Assembly: GCA_018715765.1 (NCBI GenBank) | Contig: DVKY01000068.1 | Coordinates: 1-42,868 of the forward strand | DNA: 42,868 nt | Direction of reading: 5' to 3' | DNA from: Fimivicinus intestinavium | GTDB taxonomy: Bacteria > Bacillota > Clostridia > Oscillospirales > Acutalibacteraceae | In this document: in pieces, positions 25,482 to 32,744 of the stretch | How positions within the stretch are numbered: the first letter of the stretch is position 1 | Layout of the letters: every line of letters starts with the position of its first letter | Notes under the pieces: model-generated | Told to the model about the DNA's origin: nothing | What the model saw: the letters and a program-made list of their open reading frames with translations, nothing else | The model's database searches: none | Position numbers and translations under genes: made by a program

Positions 25482-25627
25482 AAAAAGCCGCTACTTTTTT
25501 TCACCGCCCGCGCATATAGATAGAAGGAACACGGATCGGACTTTATACATAGCCTGTACGTATGCCGGTCAGTGATGATGGACGGGAAGCACAAGCGGGC
25601 TTCCCAGCGCGGGCGGGTGAAATCATA

Positions 25628-26476
25628 ATGGACGAATTGCAGGCCTATCAACGGGAGCGCACCCGGGCCAAGGATGAGAAAGCAGAGAAAGGGCGCAGCA
25701 GCCGGAAGGATTATCTGGTGCGCGTTGTTGCGGCGCAGCTTGCCGTTTGCATTGTGCTGCTGGTGGGGGCTTTTTTAATCGTGCGCACCAATCCTGATGC
25801 GCAAAAAGCGCTGCGGGATGCCTTTGATCAGATGCTGTCCGAGGATTGGACGCTGCAAGATGCAGCCGCGGCATTCCGGCAGATTGGCGCTTTTGTGTTT
25901 GCCCCAGCGGACGCTTGGCCGGGAGCGGATGGGCAGGAGGCTCAGACGGCACAGAGCGATGCCAACACGCAGGCGGCGGATGGCATGGGCGGCGTGGATG
26001 AAACGCTGTTTGAGGGCGTGAAGGCGCCCGTAGACGGCGCGACCTTTGCTCCCTGCGTGGTAAGCGTGCCGGTTGTACGGCCTGTGGAAGGGCGGGTCAC
26101 CTCTGCCTTTGGATACCGGATCCATCCGATCACAAATAAGCTTGGGTTTCACCGCGGCATGGATATCGCCGCCGGAGAGGGCACTCGGATTGCAGCCGCT
26201 TACCCCGGCAAGGTGCAGGAGGTCGGCTTTTCCGAGGGAGATGGGAATTACATTAAAATTGCCCATGCAAACGGGCTGGAGACCACCTATTGTCACTGCT
26301 CTGAGATCCTTGCGCAGGAGGGCGTGGTTGTCCGGGCAGGCGAGACAATCGCTCTGGTAGGGGCTACCGGCATGGCGACAGGGCCGCATCTGCATATTGA
26401 GGTGCGCTTGGGTGGTGTTTTGCATAATCCCGCATGGCTGCTCGGGGCAGATAACGCGTACAGGGATGCGGTTTAA
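25628..26476 (+). CDS. SpoIVFA-like M23 (LytM) domain membrane protein
   Basis: This 282-residue protein has a charged N-terminus, one transmembrane helix (about 35-55), a linker rich in Ala/Gln/Asp and a C-terminal M23 domain. Zinc ligands are intact: H175 and D179 in FHRGMDIA and H256 in GPHLHIEV, with H254 beside it. The pairing with an M50 protease that overlaps it, and a BofA gene nearby, fit SpoIVFA, the LytM-domain partner that holds SpoIVFB inactive during sporulation. A plain M23 endopeptidase is the alternative. ATG 25628 is preferred to ATG 25562, which has no ribosome-binding site; the chosen site (GGGCGGGTGAA) is also imperfect. Confidence 0.75.
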   Translation: MDELQAYQRERTRAKDEKAEKGRSSRKDYLVRVVAAQLAVCIVLLVGAFLIVRTNPDAQKALRDAFDQMLSEDWTLQDAAAAFRQIGAFVFAPADAWPGADGQEAQTAQSDANTQAADGMGGVDETLFEGVKAPVDGATFAPCVVSVPVVRPVEGRVTSAFGYRIHPITNKLGFHRGMDIAAGEGTRIAAAYPGKVQEVGFSEGDGNYIKIAHANGLETTYCHCSEILAQEGVVVRAGETIALVGATGMATGPHLHIEVRLGGVLHNPAWLLGADNAYRDAV

Positions 26477-27071
26477 TGCTTGGGGGATGACGGTATCCAT
26501 CGGCTTTCCCTTTGCGGCCGCCGTTACGCTGATGCTCTTTTATGACGCGAGCGGGACGATTGCCTGCCTCAGTGCAGCGCTTTTCCATGAGGGGGGGCAT
26601 TTGCTGTGCCTGAAAGGGTGTGGTGAAACGCCGCGTGAGCTGCGGCTCGGGTTTGCCGGGATGGAAATGATTCGATCGAAAGGGCAGAGGCTGTCCTTTG
26701 CACAGGAGGTTGCGGCGGCGCTTTCCGGGCCCGCCGCGAATCTGTTCCTATTTACCCTGTTGTCGGCCTGCGGCGTATGGCGGCGGGATGCGCGCCTGTT
26801 GGGGGCTGCGCTGGTTAACCTGTCGCTTGCCCTGTTTAATCTGCTCCCTGTTTCTGCGCTGGATGGAGGGCGGGCTCTTTATTTTTTTCTATGCCGTAAG
26901 TATACGATGCGCACGGCTCACCGGGTGGTTACGGTTCTTTCCGCGCTCTGCCTGTTGCCATGCGCTTTTTTCGGTTTTTTTCTCCTTCTGCGCAGCGGGT
27001 ATAATATCTCTCTTCTGTTGGCAGTGGGGTATCTTTGCTTTCTGCTGGCGGCCAGAGGAGTGGATTTTTAG
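26466..27071 (+). CDS. SpoIVFB-like M50 intramembrane metalloprotease
   Basis: This 201-residue polytopic protein has zinc motif HEGGH (H41, E42, H45) in the first part and NLLPVSALDGGR with D133. These are the residues and spacing of SpoIVFB, the site-2-type protease that cleaves pro-sigma-K in the mother cell. It is shorter than Bacillus SpoIVFB and lacks the C-terminal CBS domain. The start overlaps the M23 gene by 11 bases (ATG 26466; ATG 26487 is possible). The pairing with the M23 protein and the nearby BofA gene supports a sporulation role rather than a housekeeping M50 function. Confidence 0.82.
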   Translation: MRFNAWGMTVSIGFPFAAAVTLMLFYDASGTIACLSAALFHEGGHLLCLKGCGETPRELRLGFAGMEMIRSKGQRLSFAQEVAAALSGPAANLFLFTLLSACGVWRRDARLLGAALVNLSLALFNLLPVSALDGGRALYFFLCRKYTMRTAHRVVTVLSALCLLPCAFFGFFLLLRSGYNISLLLAVGYLCFLLAARGVDF

Positions 27072-27121
27072 ATCAGAATCATTCCTGTTAAAGTTCAGAT
27101 ACGGGAATCAAAGGGCTTTGC

Positions 27122-27168
27122 CACAGGAAAAAGCAGCTTCAAACGATAGGAAGCTGCTTTTTCTGTGT
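27122..27168. terminator. Bidirectional terminator between M50 gene and bofA
   Basis: AAAAAGCAGCTTC and GAAGCTGCTTTTT (27128-27140 with 27150-27162) form a perfect 13-base stem, extended by CACAG/CTGTG on the outside. A and T runs flank the core symmetrically, so it can end transcripts from both convergent genes. Confidence 0.9.
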
Positions 27169-27220
27169 GGCCTGCAAATTTTTTTGTTAATATTTAGCAT
27201 CGGATGCCCAGACTTATGTT

Positions 27221-27436
27221 CTATAAAATTACGTTTGCTCCCAGCAGAAAAATGACTCCCGCTGTTCCTCCCAGCGCACTGATGCCCAGCGTCCACCAGT
27301 TGACAGCCAGCGTTACGCCCGTCAACGTGCCGAGGACGTTGACGGCGAACAGCGCCGCCACGCCCTGTAAAACGCTCATCAGCATGGCCTTCAGCGCGTG
27401 GCCGGAACGCAGCATTGCGCCGAGGATAATCAGCAC
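27221..27436 (-). CDS. bofA: BofA family pro-sigma-K processing inhibitor
   Basis: This small membrane protein has two hydrophobic segments, with ALFAVNVLGTLTGVTLAVNWWTLGISALGG matching the BofA (SigmaK_BofA) pattern in pieces such as AVNVLG and VNWWTLG. BofA inhibits SpoIVFB together with SpoIVFA. GTG 27436 gives 71 residues and cuts into the first membrane segment. The frame stays open upstream through CTG 27472 and codes TVTLYAAGIAAV, which would give 83 residues, the usual family size. No ATG, GTG or TTG exists in that extension, so the true start is uncertain. It directly follows the yaaL-like gene, as in Bacillus. Confidence 0.82.
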   Translation of the reverse strand: MLIILGAMLRSGHALKAMLMSVLQGVAALFAVNVLGTLTGVTLAVNWWTLGISALGGTAGVIFLLGANVIL

Positions 27437-27474
27437 TGCTGCGATTCCGGCCGCATAAAGCGTAACCGTCAGAC

Positions 27475-27771
27475 CTACCCCATGGTATCCATCCTTCCGT
27501 TTGCGCCCCAGACGGGCTTGATCGCCGCTCCATGGACATCCTGCTCTTTGGCGATGCGCAGCAGGTACCGGTAACGGGCTTTGAGCGCTTCCAGCTCATA
27601 GATTGCAGCCTCTACCAGATCGGCGTCCTCCTCGTATTCAAAGCGGGCGTATGCCGTATCGATCCGCCGGCAGATGTCGCGGATATCCCCGAGCAGCTTT
27701 TGCTCCGGCGTCAGCTGTACCGGGGCCTTGCGTACCTTTTCCAAAACGGTGAGCTTGAAGTTGCTATCCAT
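27475..27771 (-). CDS. YaaL-like DUF2508 protein
   Basis: This 98-residue, mostly helical, charged protein contains LGDIRDICRRIDTAYARFEYEEDADLVEAAIYELEAL-type sequence (residues about 27-63) that matches the DUF2508/YaaL family. Function is unknown. In Bacillus subtilis yaaL lies directly before bofA, and the same order is seen here, three bases or less from the possible bofA start. GGGAGG precedes ATG 27771. The upstream region (27772-27850) is very AT-rich, but no convincing promoter with correct spacing was found. Confidence 0.8.
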   Translation of the reverse strand: MDSNFKLTVLEKVRKAPVQLTPEQKLLGDIRDICRRIDTAYARFEYEEDADLVEAAIYELEALKARYRYLLRIAKEQDVHGAAIKPVWGANGRMDTMG

Positions 27772-27854
27772 GAAGCATCAGCCTCCCTGTTATATTTATG
27801 AAATATTATTGGACAAATATGATGCCCTGTATTCATATATTTTTCACACGGGGA

Positions 27855-27884
27855 TTGTTTATCCGCCCTGTCGCTGAATATACT
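27855..27884 (+). promoter_or_regulatory. Promoter for small four-Cys protein gene
   Basis: TTGTTT (27855-27860) and TATACT (27879-27884) are 18 bases apart. It faces away from yaaL and leads to the small ORF starting at 27920; AAAAGGAG follows at 27886-27893. Confidence 0.5.
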
Positions 27885-27919
27885 AAAAAGGAGAACAAAA
27901 CGGATAAGTGGGTGATGAT

Positions 27920-28120
27920 ATGGAGCGCGGCTATTCAAAGGCGAGGGAGCAGTATTGCTGGGTGATTGGCCGTAACGTTGTGATGGAGGAGCAAATGGAT
28001 GAGAAGGATGGGCTGCGATTGCGTTGTATGAATGCAGGCGCCTGTGAAAAAGCAGGGGGCTGCAAAAATCGGCTGCTCAAGCGGGGGGAGGACCTCTCTT
28101 CCCGCCTGCAAAGCGGCTGA
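27920..28120 (+). CDS. Small Cys-rich hypothetical protein
   Basis: This 66-residue protein has four cysteines, C13, C36, C42 and C48, the last three in RCMNAGACEKAGGCKNR. The spacing suggests a zinc or metal site. The segment YCWVIGRNVVMEEQMD looks like a beta strand pair. A promoter precedes it and a terminator follows, which supports a real monocistronic gene. GTG 27908 is an alternative start with the GGAGA box 14 bases away; ATG 27920 is chosen by codon preference only. Family not recognised. Confidence 0.55.
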   Translation: MERGYSKAREQYCWVIGRNVVMEEQMDEKDGLRLRCMNAGACEKAGGCKNRLLKRGEDLSSRLQSG

Positions 28121-28166
28121 CGGTGCAGCTCGCTTTCTAACGAATATGTGCAGAGAGCAACCAGCC

Positions 28167-28210
28167 GAGGTGCGCCGAAAAGGATTTCGACTTTTCCGCG
28201 CGCCTCTTTT
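28167..28210 (+). terminator. Terminator after small Cys-rich gene
   Basis: GAGG-T-GCGC-CGAAAAG pairs with CTTTTCCG-C-GCGCCTC around GATTTCGA, followed by TTTT. Minor mismatches only. It ends two bases before the next -35 element. Confidence 0.75.
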
Positions 28211-28211
28211 C

Positions 28212-28240
28212 TTGCAAACAGGCAATGTCTTTGCTACAAT
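28212..28240 (+). promoter_or_regulatory. Promoter of the GH36-like glycosidase gene
   Basis: TTGCAA (28212-28217) and TACAAT (28235-28240) are 17 bases apart, with TG at the extended -10 position. The predicted start of transcription, near 28247, coincides with the left end of a 19-bp palindrome. Confidence 0.7.
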
Positions 28241-28248
28241 AGTGCGGT

Positions 28249-28267
28249 CAGGGGAGCAGCTTCCCTG
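28249..28267. promoter_or_regulatory. 19-bp palindromic operator candidate
   Basis: CAGGGGAGCAGCTTCCCTG reads the same on both strands except at positions 6/14 and the centre. It lies just at or after the predicted transcription start of the glycosidase gene, the usual place for a LacI- or GntR-type repressor site. No regulator gene is adjacent. Confidence 0.5.
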
Positions 28268-28311
28268 GCCTGTATTGGCATAGACGACAATTTGCAGGAA
28301 GGTGTTTACTG

Positions 28312-31140
28312 ATGAGATTCCAACCCTTTACCACGGCATCCCTGCCCTTTGCCCCGCTGACAGGCGATTTAGAGGGGGAGGTATTCCTCCGCCGTACATC
28401 GCAGGGGATCGTTTTGGGGAATGCCAGCCTGGAACGTGCTTATACCATAGAGAAGGGCCGCCTGCGCTCCGGCGCAGTTGTCAACCGCAGGGTGGATGGC
28501 GAGCCTGCTGTTTACGAGCTGGAGGGAGCTTCTCAGGCGTTCCTTCTGCGATGGGTTTCCGGGCGCAAAACCGCGCAGCTTTGTGCGGGAGAGCTTTCCG
28601 TTGAGGCGGTCTCCTGCGCGGAGGTGGCAGGCGGAAGGGCGCTGTGCGTTGCCTTTGCGCCGGCGCAGGTTTTTGGCGTTCCGGTGCGGGTGAGCCTGAT
28701 TGCCGTTTTAAAGCAGGAGGATCCCTTCCTGCGGGAATACCTGGAGGTTTCCCTCCCGGAAGAACAGGCGGATGCGCTGACGCTGCATTCCATTGACCTG
28801 CCTGCTTTTCAAATCCCTCAGAAGGCGGCGGTGTGGTCGAGGCCGGATATGGCTCCTGCCAATATTTCCGGCTTCCACATGGGGCTTGGCCAGCCGGTCT
28901 ATCTCGGCTCGTTTTTCCTGGGCAACGAGTTCCCGGCGGCGGATACGCGCATCGAGGATGGCATAGCACGCAGCCGGTATGTGTCCGGCAAGCCGTTTTC
29001 CCGCCTGCGCAGGACAGACGGCGTTTTCCTCTCCTGGCCTGCCGTCATCGGCGCAGCGCGCAGTGACGACAGGGAGGTGCTGCAAAGCGATTTCTTCCGC
29101 TATATCGAAACGATCTCCACCAAAACGGAGTTCCGCAAACAGTATAATTCCTGGTACGACCATATGCTCGATATCACGTCGGAAAACATTGTCGGCTCCT
29201 TTTATGAAATGGAAAAGGGGCTGACGCAGCACGGCGTTGCGCCGATGGACGCCTACGTGGTTGACGACGGCTGGAATGATTACAGCAAGGGCTTCTGGTG
29301 CTTCAACAAGAAATTTCCGCAGGAGCTTTATCCCAGCGCGGCGCTGGCCAAGCGGTTTTCTTCCCACTTTGGCCTGTGGCTCGGCCCGCGCGGCGGCTAC
29401 ACCCTGGACACGCCGCGCTTTGCCCGGCATATCCAAAGGGCCGGCAACGGCTACAAAAACCCAAAATCCAGAGATATCTGTGTGGCGGCTCCGGTTTACC
29501 AGCAGGGGGTCAAAAAGCTGTTTTTGGATTTTATGGAGCGGTTTGACCTCAATTACTGGAAGCTCGACGGCTTTGCCCTGCGCCCCTGCCCCAAAAAGAA
29601 GCATGGGCACATGACCGGCGGCGAGCAAGACATGTATTTTACGACGGAGCTTTGGGAGAATTGGACGGATATCTTCAGCGCCATGCGCCGCCAGCGTGAG
29701 GGGCAGGGCAAGAGCCTTTGGATCAATGCGACCTGCTATGTCAACCCCAGCCCCTGGTTTTTGCAATGGGTCAATTCCATCTGGATGCAAAACAGCGGCG
29801 ACCACTCCTTCCAGATTCCGTCGAAGGGCGGCTCAAAGCAGGATTCGGACGTTGACCGGATGATGACCTACCGTGACGACCGTTATTTTGATTTTGTGGC
29901 GGTGCGGGAGCTCCAGTTCCCGCTGGCGCATCTATATAACCATGACCCGATCTATGGCAACACGGTGAAATCGCCGCGCACCAAAAAGACTATCCAGGCC
30001 ACTACGGAGGAATTTCGCAAATATCTCTACCAGCTGGCTATGCGCGGCACCTCCTTCTGGGAGCTGTATTTCAGCTTTAACCTGTTTGATGAGGAGAAAT
30101 GGCAGGTCTGTGCCGAGGTGCTGCAATGGGCGGAGCAGAATTTTCACATCCTGCGGCATGCGAAGCTGCTCGGCAAAACACCGGCAGGCGGGGATGTCTA
30201 CGGCTATTCAGCGTGGGATGGCGCAGAGGGGATTGTTTCGCTGCGCAACCCGGCGAATTTCCAACAGGAATACGAGATCACGCTTGACCGGCTGATCGGT
30301 GTGAAAGAGGGCGCGGCGGATATGAGCTGCACGCAGGTGCTGCCCTACGCCGCCAGACCGGAGGGCAGGGTGTATCAGTATGGCGATCAGGTGAAGGTTA
30401 CGCTGGCCGCGCATGAGGTGCGGATTCTGCGCTTCGGCGCGCCGGACCGTCGGGCGGCAAAGCTTATCACGGCCAAAACGGTTTCCGATCATGCAGCGGT
30501 TTTCTGCTTTGACAAGCGTGTCAGCCTCGAGGGCGCGCGTATCCTGCTCAACGGCGCGCAGGCGCAGCTTCAGCTCTGTGCGGATTACCATACGGTGATA
30601 GCCTCCCGGCAGGAGGCGTTCCGGCCCTACGAGCCGGTGGCGGCGCAGCTGAGCCTTGCGGATTGCGCAGGCAACGCGGTGCAGGAGGAGGCAAAGCTCA
30701 CCTATTACCCCGAGTATGTGGTGTTCCGCGCTGCGGCTTCCGATGGCGCGTGCCTGTCGCCTAACGGCGTGGAAGGAAGAGGGGATTTTACGCTGTGCTT
30801 CCCTCTGCGGGCACAGGCGGCGGGTGCGGAGCTTCTCCGGCAGGAGGGGGCGTTTTCCATTTCGATGGATCAGGAGGGCAGGCTCTGCTTTGCAGTAGGG
30901 GAGCTGGCCGTTCGCTCTGCAAAGGCGCTCAACGATGGCAGAGAGCGGCGCATTGCCGCCCTGCGGGAACGCAACGGGATGCTCAAGCTGTATATCGATG
31001 GAGAGCTGGATGCATCTGCTTATGATGCGTCGCATGTCAATGAGCCGCTTGCGTCTGGCCCTGTGACGGCGGAGGCGCTTGCCTGTGGCGAGGTGTGTCT
31101 GCTCAACCGTGCGCTGGCCTACGATGAGGTGAAAGCATAA
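28312..31140 (+). CDS. GH36/GH27-like glycosidase with C-terminal LamG-like domain
   Basis: This 942-residue protein has an N-terminal beta-rich domain (1-270), then a TIM barrel. YNSWYDH opens the barrel, VVDDGWN holds D318/D319, GLWLGPRGG follows, and YWKLDGF holds D419, the probable nucleophile of GH-D clan alpha-galactosidases and relatives. A beta domain follows, and residues about 810-940 resemble a LamG/concanavalin-type fold (RNGMLKLYIDGELD). There is no signal peptide, so it is probably cytoplasmic. GGAAGG precedes the ATG. Substrate is not certain: alpha-galactoside or alpha-N-acetylgalactosaminide are candidates. Own promoter and operator candidate; a Gfo/Idh oxidoreductase follows after the repeat element. 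Confidence 0.78.
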   Translation: MRFQPFTTASLPFAPLTGDLEGEVFLRRTSQGIVLGNASLERAYTIEKGRLRSGAVVNRRVDGEPAVYELEGASQAFLLRWVSGRKTAQLCAGELSVEAVSCAEVAGGRALCVAFAPAQVFGVPVRVSLIAVLKQEDPFLREYLEVSLPEEQADALTLHSIDLPAFQIPQKAAVWSRPDMAPANISGFHMGLGQPVYLGSFFLGNEFPAADTRIEDGIARSRYVSGKPFSRLRRTDGVFLSWPAVIGAARSDDREVLQSDFFRYIETISTKTEFRKQYNSWYDHMLDITSENIVGSFYEMEKGLTQHGVAPMDAYVVDDGWNDYSKGFWCFNKKFPQELYPSAALAKRFSSHFGLWLGPRGGYTLDTPRFARHIQRAGNGYKNPKSRDICVAAPVYQQGVKKLFLDFMERFDLNYWKLDGFALRPCPKKKHGHMTGGEQDMYFTTELWENWTDIFSAMRRQREGQGKSLWINATCYVNPSPWFLQWVNSIWMQNSGDHSFQIPSKGGSKQDSDVDRMMTYRDDRYFDFVAVRELQFPLAHLYNHDPIYGNTVKSPRTKKTIQATTEEFRKYLYQLAMRGTSFWELYFSFNLFDEEKWQVCAEVLQWAEQNFHILRHAKLLGKTPAGGDVYGYSAWDGAEGIVSLRNPANFQQEYEITLDRLIGVKEGAADMSCTQVLPYAARPEGRVYQYGDQVKVTLAAHEVRILRFGAPDRRAAKLITAKTVSDHAAVFCFDKRVSLEGARILLNGAQAQLQLCADYHTVIASRQEAFRPYEPVAAQLSLADCAGNAVQEEAKLTYYPEYVVFRAAASDGACLSPNGVEGRGDFTLCFPLRAQAAGAELLRQEGAFSISMDQEGRLCFAVGELAVRSAKALNDGRERRIAALRERNGMLKLYIDGELDASAYDASHVNEPLASGPVTAEALACGEVCLLNRALAYDEVKA

Positions 31141-31145
31141 TAAAC

Positions 31146-31186
31146 AAGGGCGCGTTGCAGAATGAATATTCTGCAACGCGCCCCTT
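31146..31186 (+). terminator. Terminator of the glycosidase gene
   Basis: AAGGGCGCGTTGCAGAAT and ATTCTGCAACGCGCCC form a 16-18 base-pair stem with a four-base loop, five bases after the stop codon. Only CTTATT follows, so the T-run is short, but the stem is very strong. Confidence 0.75.
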
Positions 31187-31506
31187 ATTCAGATGTCAGA
31201 TTCCAGACGTTAAACGTTAGATGTGAGAGCCGGGAGCAGTTGCCGCTGAGATAGACTGAAGGCCCCGGGAGGCTTCTCCCGGAGCCCGCAAGTTGTTCGG
31301 AGCCTCAAACGTAACGATAGACCCAGGAGGCAAGCTGGATATTAGACGATAGATATTGGATTGTAGATGAGATTACCGCCAAGCCCAGCCTCGGAGGAAG
31401 AATGTGAAAAACTCTATCCTCTCAAGCGCTTCCTGTTGCCGCTGCTGAGGCAATTATTTCCGGCTTCCATGTCTGGCGTCTAACGTCTGAAATCTGATGT
31501 CTGAAT
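31187..31506. repeat. Inverted-repeat element (MITE-like or long-hairpin RNA)
   Basis: The left arm 31187-31244 and right arm 31449-31506 are inverted copies. Over the first 56 positions 42 are identical and all 14 differences are transitions; ten of these keep pairing as G-U. The arms begin ATTCAGA and end TCTGAAT. The 204-base interior has a perfect hairpin CCGGGAG/CTCCCGG (31265-31271 with 31276-31282), several degenerate TAGACGATAGAT words and no ORF. The region 31141-31535 contains no other gene. A solo arm lies at 17090-17109. No transposase is present. Confidence 0.6.
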
Positions 31507-31535
31507 TTATTTGGAGCGGAAAAGGAGAGAAATCA

Positions 31536-32522
31536 ATGCGAATTGGAATCATCGGCACCAGCGCCATCGCGGGGCATTTTATCACCGGCGCACGCCTGGC
31601 AGGCGGGATTGAGATCGCCGCCGTTTACTCCCGGCGAGCGGAGACGGGAGAAGCGTTTGCCCACACTTGGGGGATTCCACTTGTCTACACCCGTCTGGAT
31701 GACCTGGCCACAAGCGCGGCGGTGGACGCGGTCTATATTGCGAGCCCGAATGTGTTCCATTATCCGCAGAGCAGGCAAATGCTGGAGAGTGGAAAGCATG
31801 TGCTGTGCGAAAAGCCGATCGTCACCGCGCCGGAGCAGTTTGAACAGCTGCGCGCGTTGGCAGAGGAGCGGGGCCTCATCTATATGGAGGCGATTATGAT
31901 GCGTTATTTGCCTGCACGAGAATCACTGCACCGTGCTGTTGCGGAGCTTGGGCGCGTGACCACCGCGCGCTTTGATTTTTCACAGCTTTCCTCGCGCTAC
32001 CCGGCTCTGCTGCGCGGGGAGCTGCCCAATATTTTTAACCCGGCTATGGCGGCGGGGAGCCTGATGGATTTGGGGGTTTACTGTGTGTATCCGGCGGTGG
32101 ATCTGTTCGGTGAGCCGGAGGGCGTGCGCGCTTCGGCAGGCTTCCTCTCCACCGGGGCGGATGGGTTTGGCAGCGCCTGCCTCTCCTATCCGGAGCGGGA
32201 GGTGCTGCTCTCCTGGTCGAAGATCGGGCAGGGCTATGCCGGATCAGAGATTTTGGGCGACCAGGGCAGTATCACCATCCGCTCCATCTCCACGCTGACA
32301 GGGGTGGAGCTTCACTTGGCGGATGGGACGCATCGTATGCTCTGCGGCGCGCTTGACAAGGCCGCGGCCATGTGTGGGGAGGCAAAGGCGTTTCGACATT
32401 TTGTGCAGGCGCCGGAGCAGTACCGTGCGGCCTATGAGCAGGCGTCGTCTCTGACCGGTCGGGTGTGCCGCGTGATGGAACAGATCCGCCATGCGGCGGG
32501 AATTTCGTTCGAAACGCCATAA
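31536..32522 (+). CDS. Gfo/Idh/MocA-family oxidoreductase
   Basis: This 328-residue NAD(P)-dependent dehydrogenase has a Rossmann start (MRIGIIGTSAIAGHF), VYIASPNVFHYPQ and CEKPIV, with the catalytic Lys of the EKP motif near residue 97. MEAIMMRYLP, and a C-terminal domain with GSLMDLGVYCVYPA, follow. Family members oxidise or reduce sugars and inositols; substrate unknown. ATG 31536 follows AAAGGAG. The gene begins 30 bases after the inverted-repeat element and has no clear promoter of its own; it may be read from within the element or through from the glycosidase. Confidence 0.88.
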   Translation: MRIGIIGTSAIAGHFITGARLAGGIEIAAVYSRRAETGEAFAHTWGIPLVYTRLDDLATSAAVDAVYIASPNVFHYPQSRQMLESGKHVLCEKPIVTAPEQFEQLRALAEERGLIYMEAIMMRYLPARESLHRAVAELGRVTTARFDFSQLSSRYPALLRGELPNIFNPAMAAGSLMDLGVYCVYPAVDLFGEPEGVRASAGFLSTGADGFGSACLSYPEREVLLSWSKIGQGYAGSEILGDQGSITIRSISTLTGVELHLADGTHRMLCGALDKAAAMCGEAKAFRHFVQAPEQYRAAYEQASSLTGRVCRVMEQIRHAAGISFETP

Positions 32523-32631
32523 GCGCGCCGGGGAACAGTTGCAGCCCATGGGAATGGGCGCTTTGCAGGGCTTCGTAAATTTTTAAAAGGGAGGCCGCAC
32601 CGTGTTGGGGGAAGCGAACGGCCGGCGGCAA

Positions 32632-32660
32632 TTGCTTTTTATGCCCTGTCGTGCTACACT
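32632..32660 (+). promoter_or_regulatory. Promoter of the NAD(P)HX repair gene
   Basis: TTGCTT (32632-32637) and TACACT (32655-32660) are 17 bases apart, with TG one base before the -10. Upstream, 32545-32560 holds a GCCCAT/ATGGGC hairpin without a T-run, a weak terminator candidate for the preceding gene. Confidence 0.55.
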
Positions 32661-32744
32661 GAAAAGGCAATGCCGTTCCCTCCAACGGGATGTGGGGGGC
32701 ACGAAAGGCGCGCCGAGCGGCGCTTATCAGAAGGGGGTATCGTC

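Noticed and set aside
25628..26476. SpoIIQ instead of SpoIVFA for the M23 membrane protein
   Set aside because: Both are single-helix LytM proteins, but the overlapping M50 gene and nearby bofA favour SpoIVFA. No spoIIIA or spoIID neighbour is present.
27772..27850. Promoter TTGTCC-N16-TATAAC for yaaL
   Set aside because: The transcription start would fall inside the yaaL ribosome-binding site. A sigma-E-like reading of the same AT-rich stretch was too loose to report.
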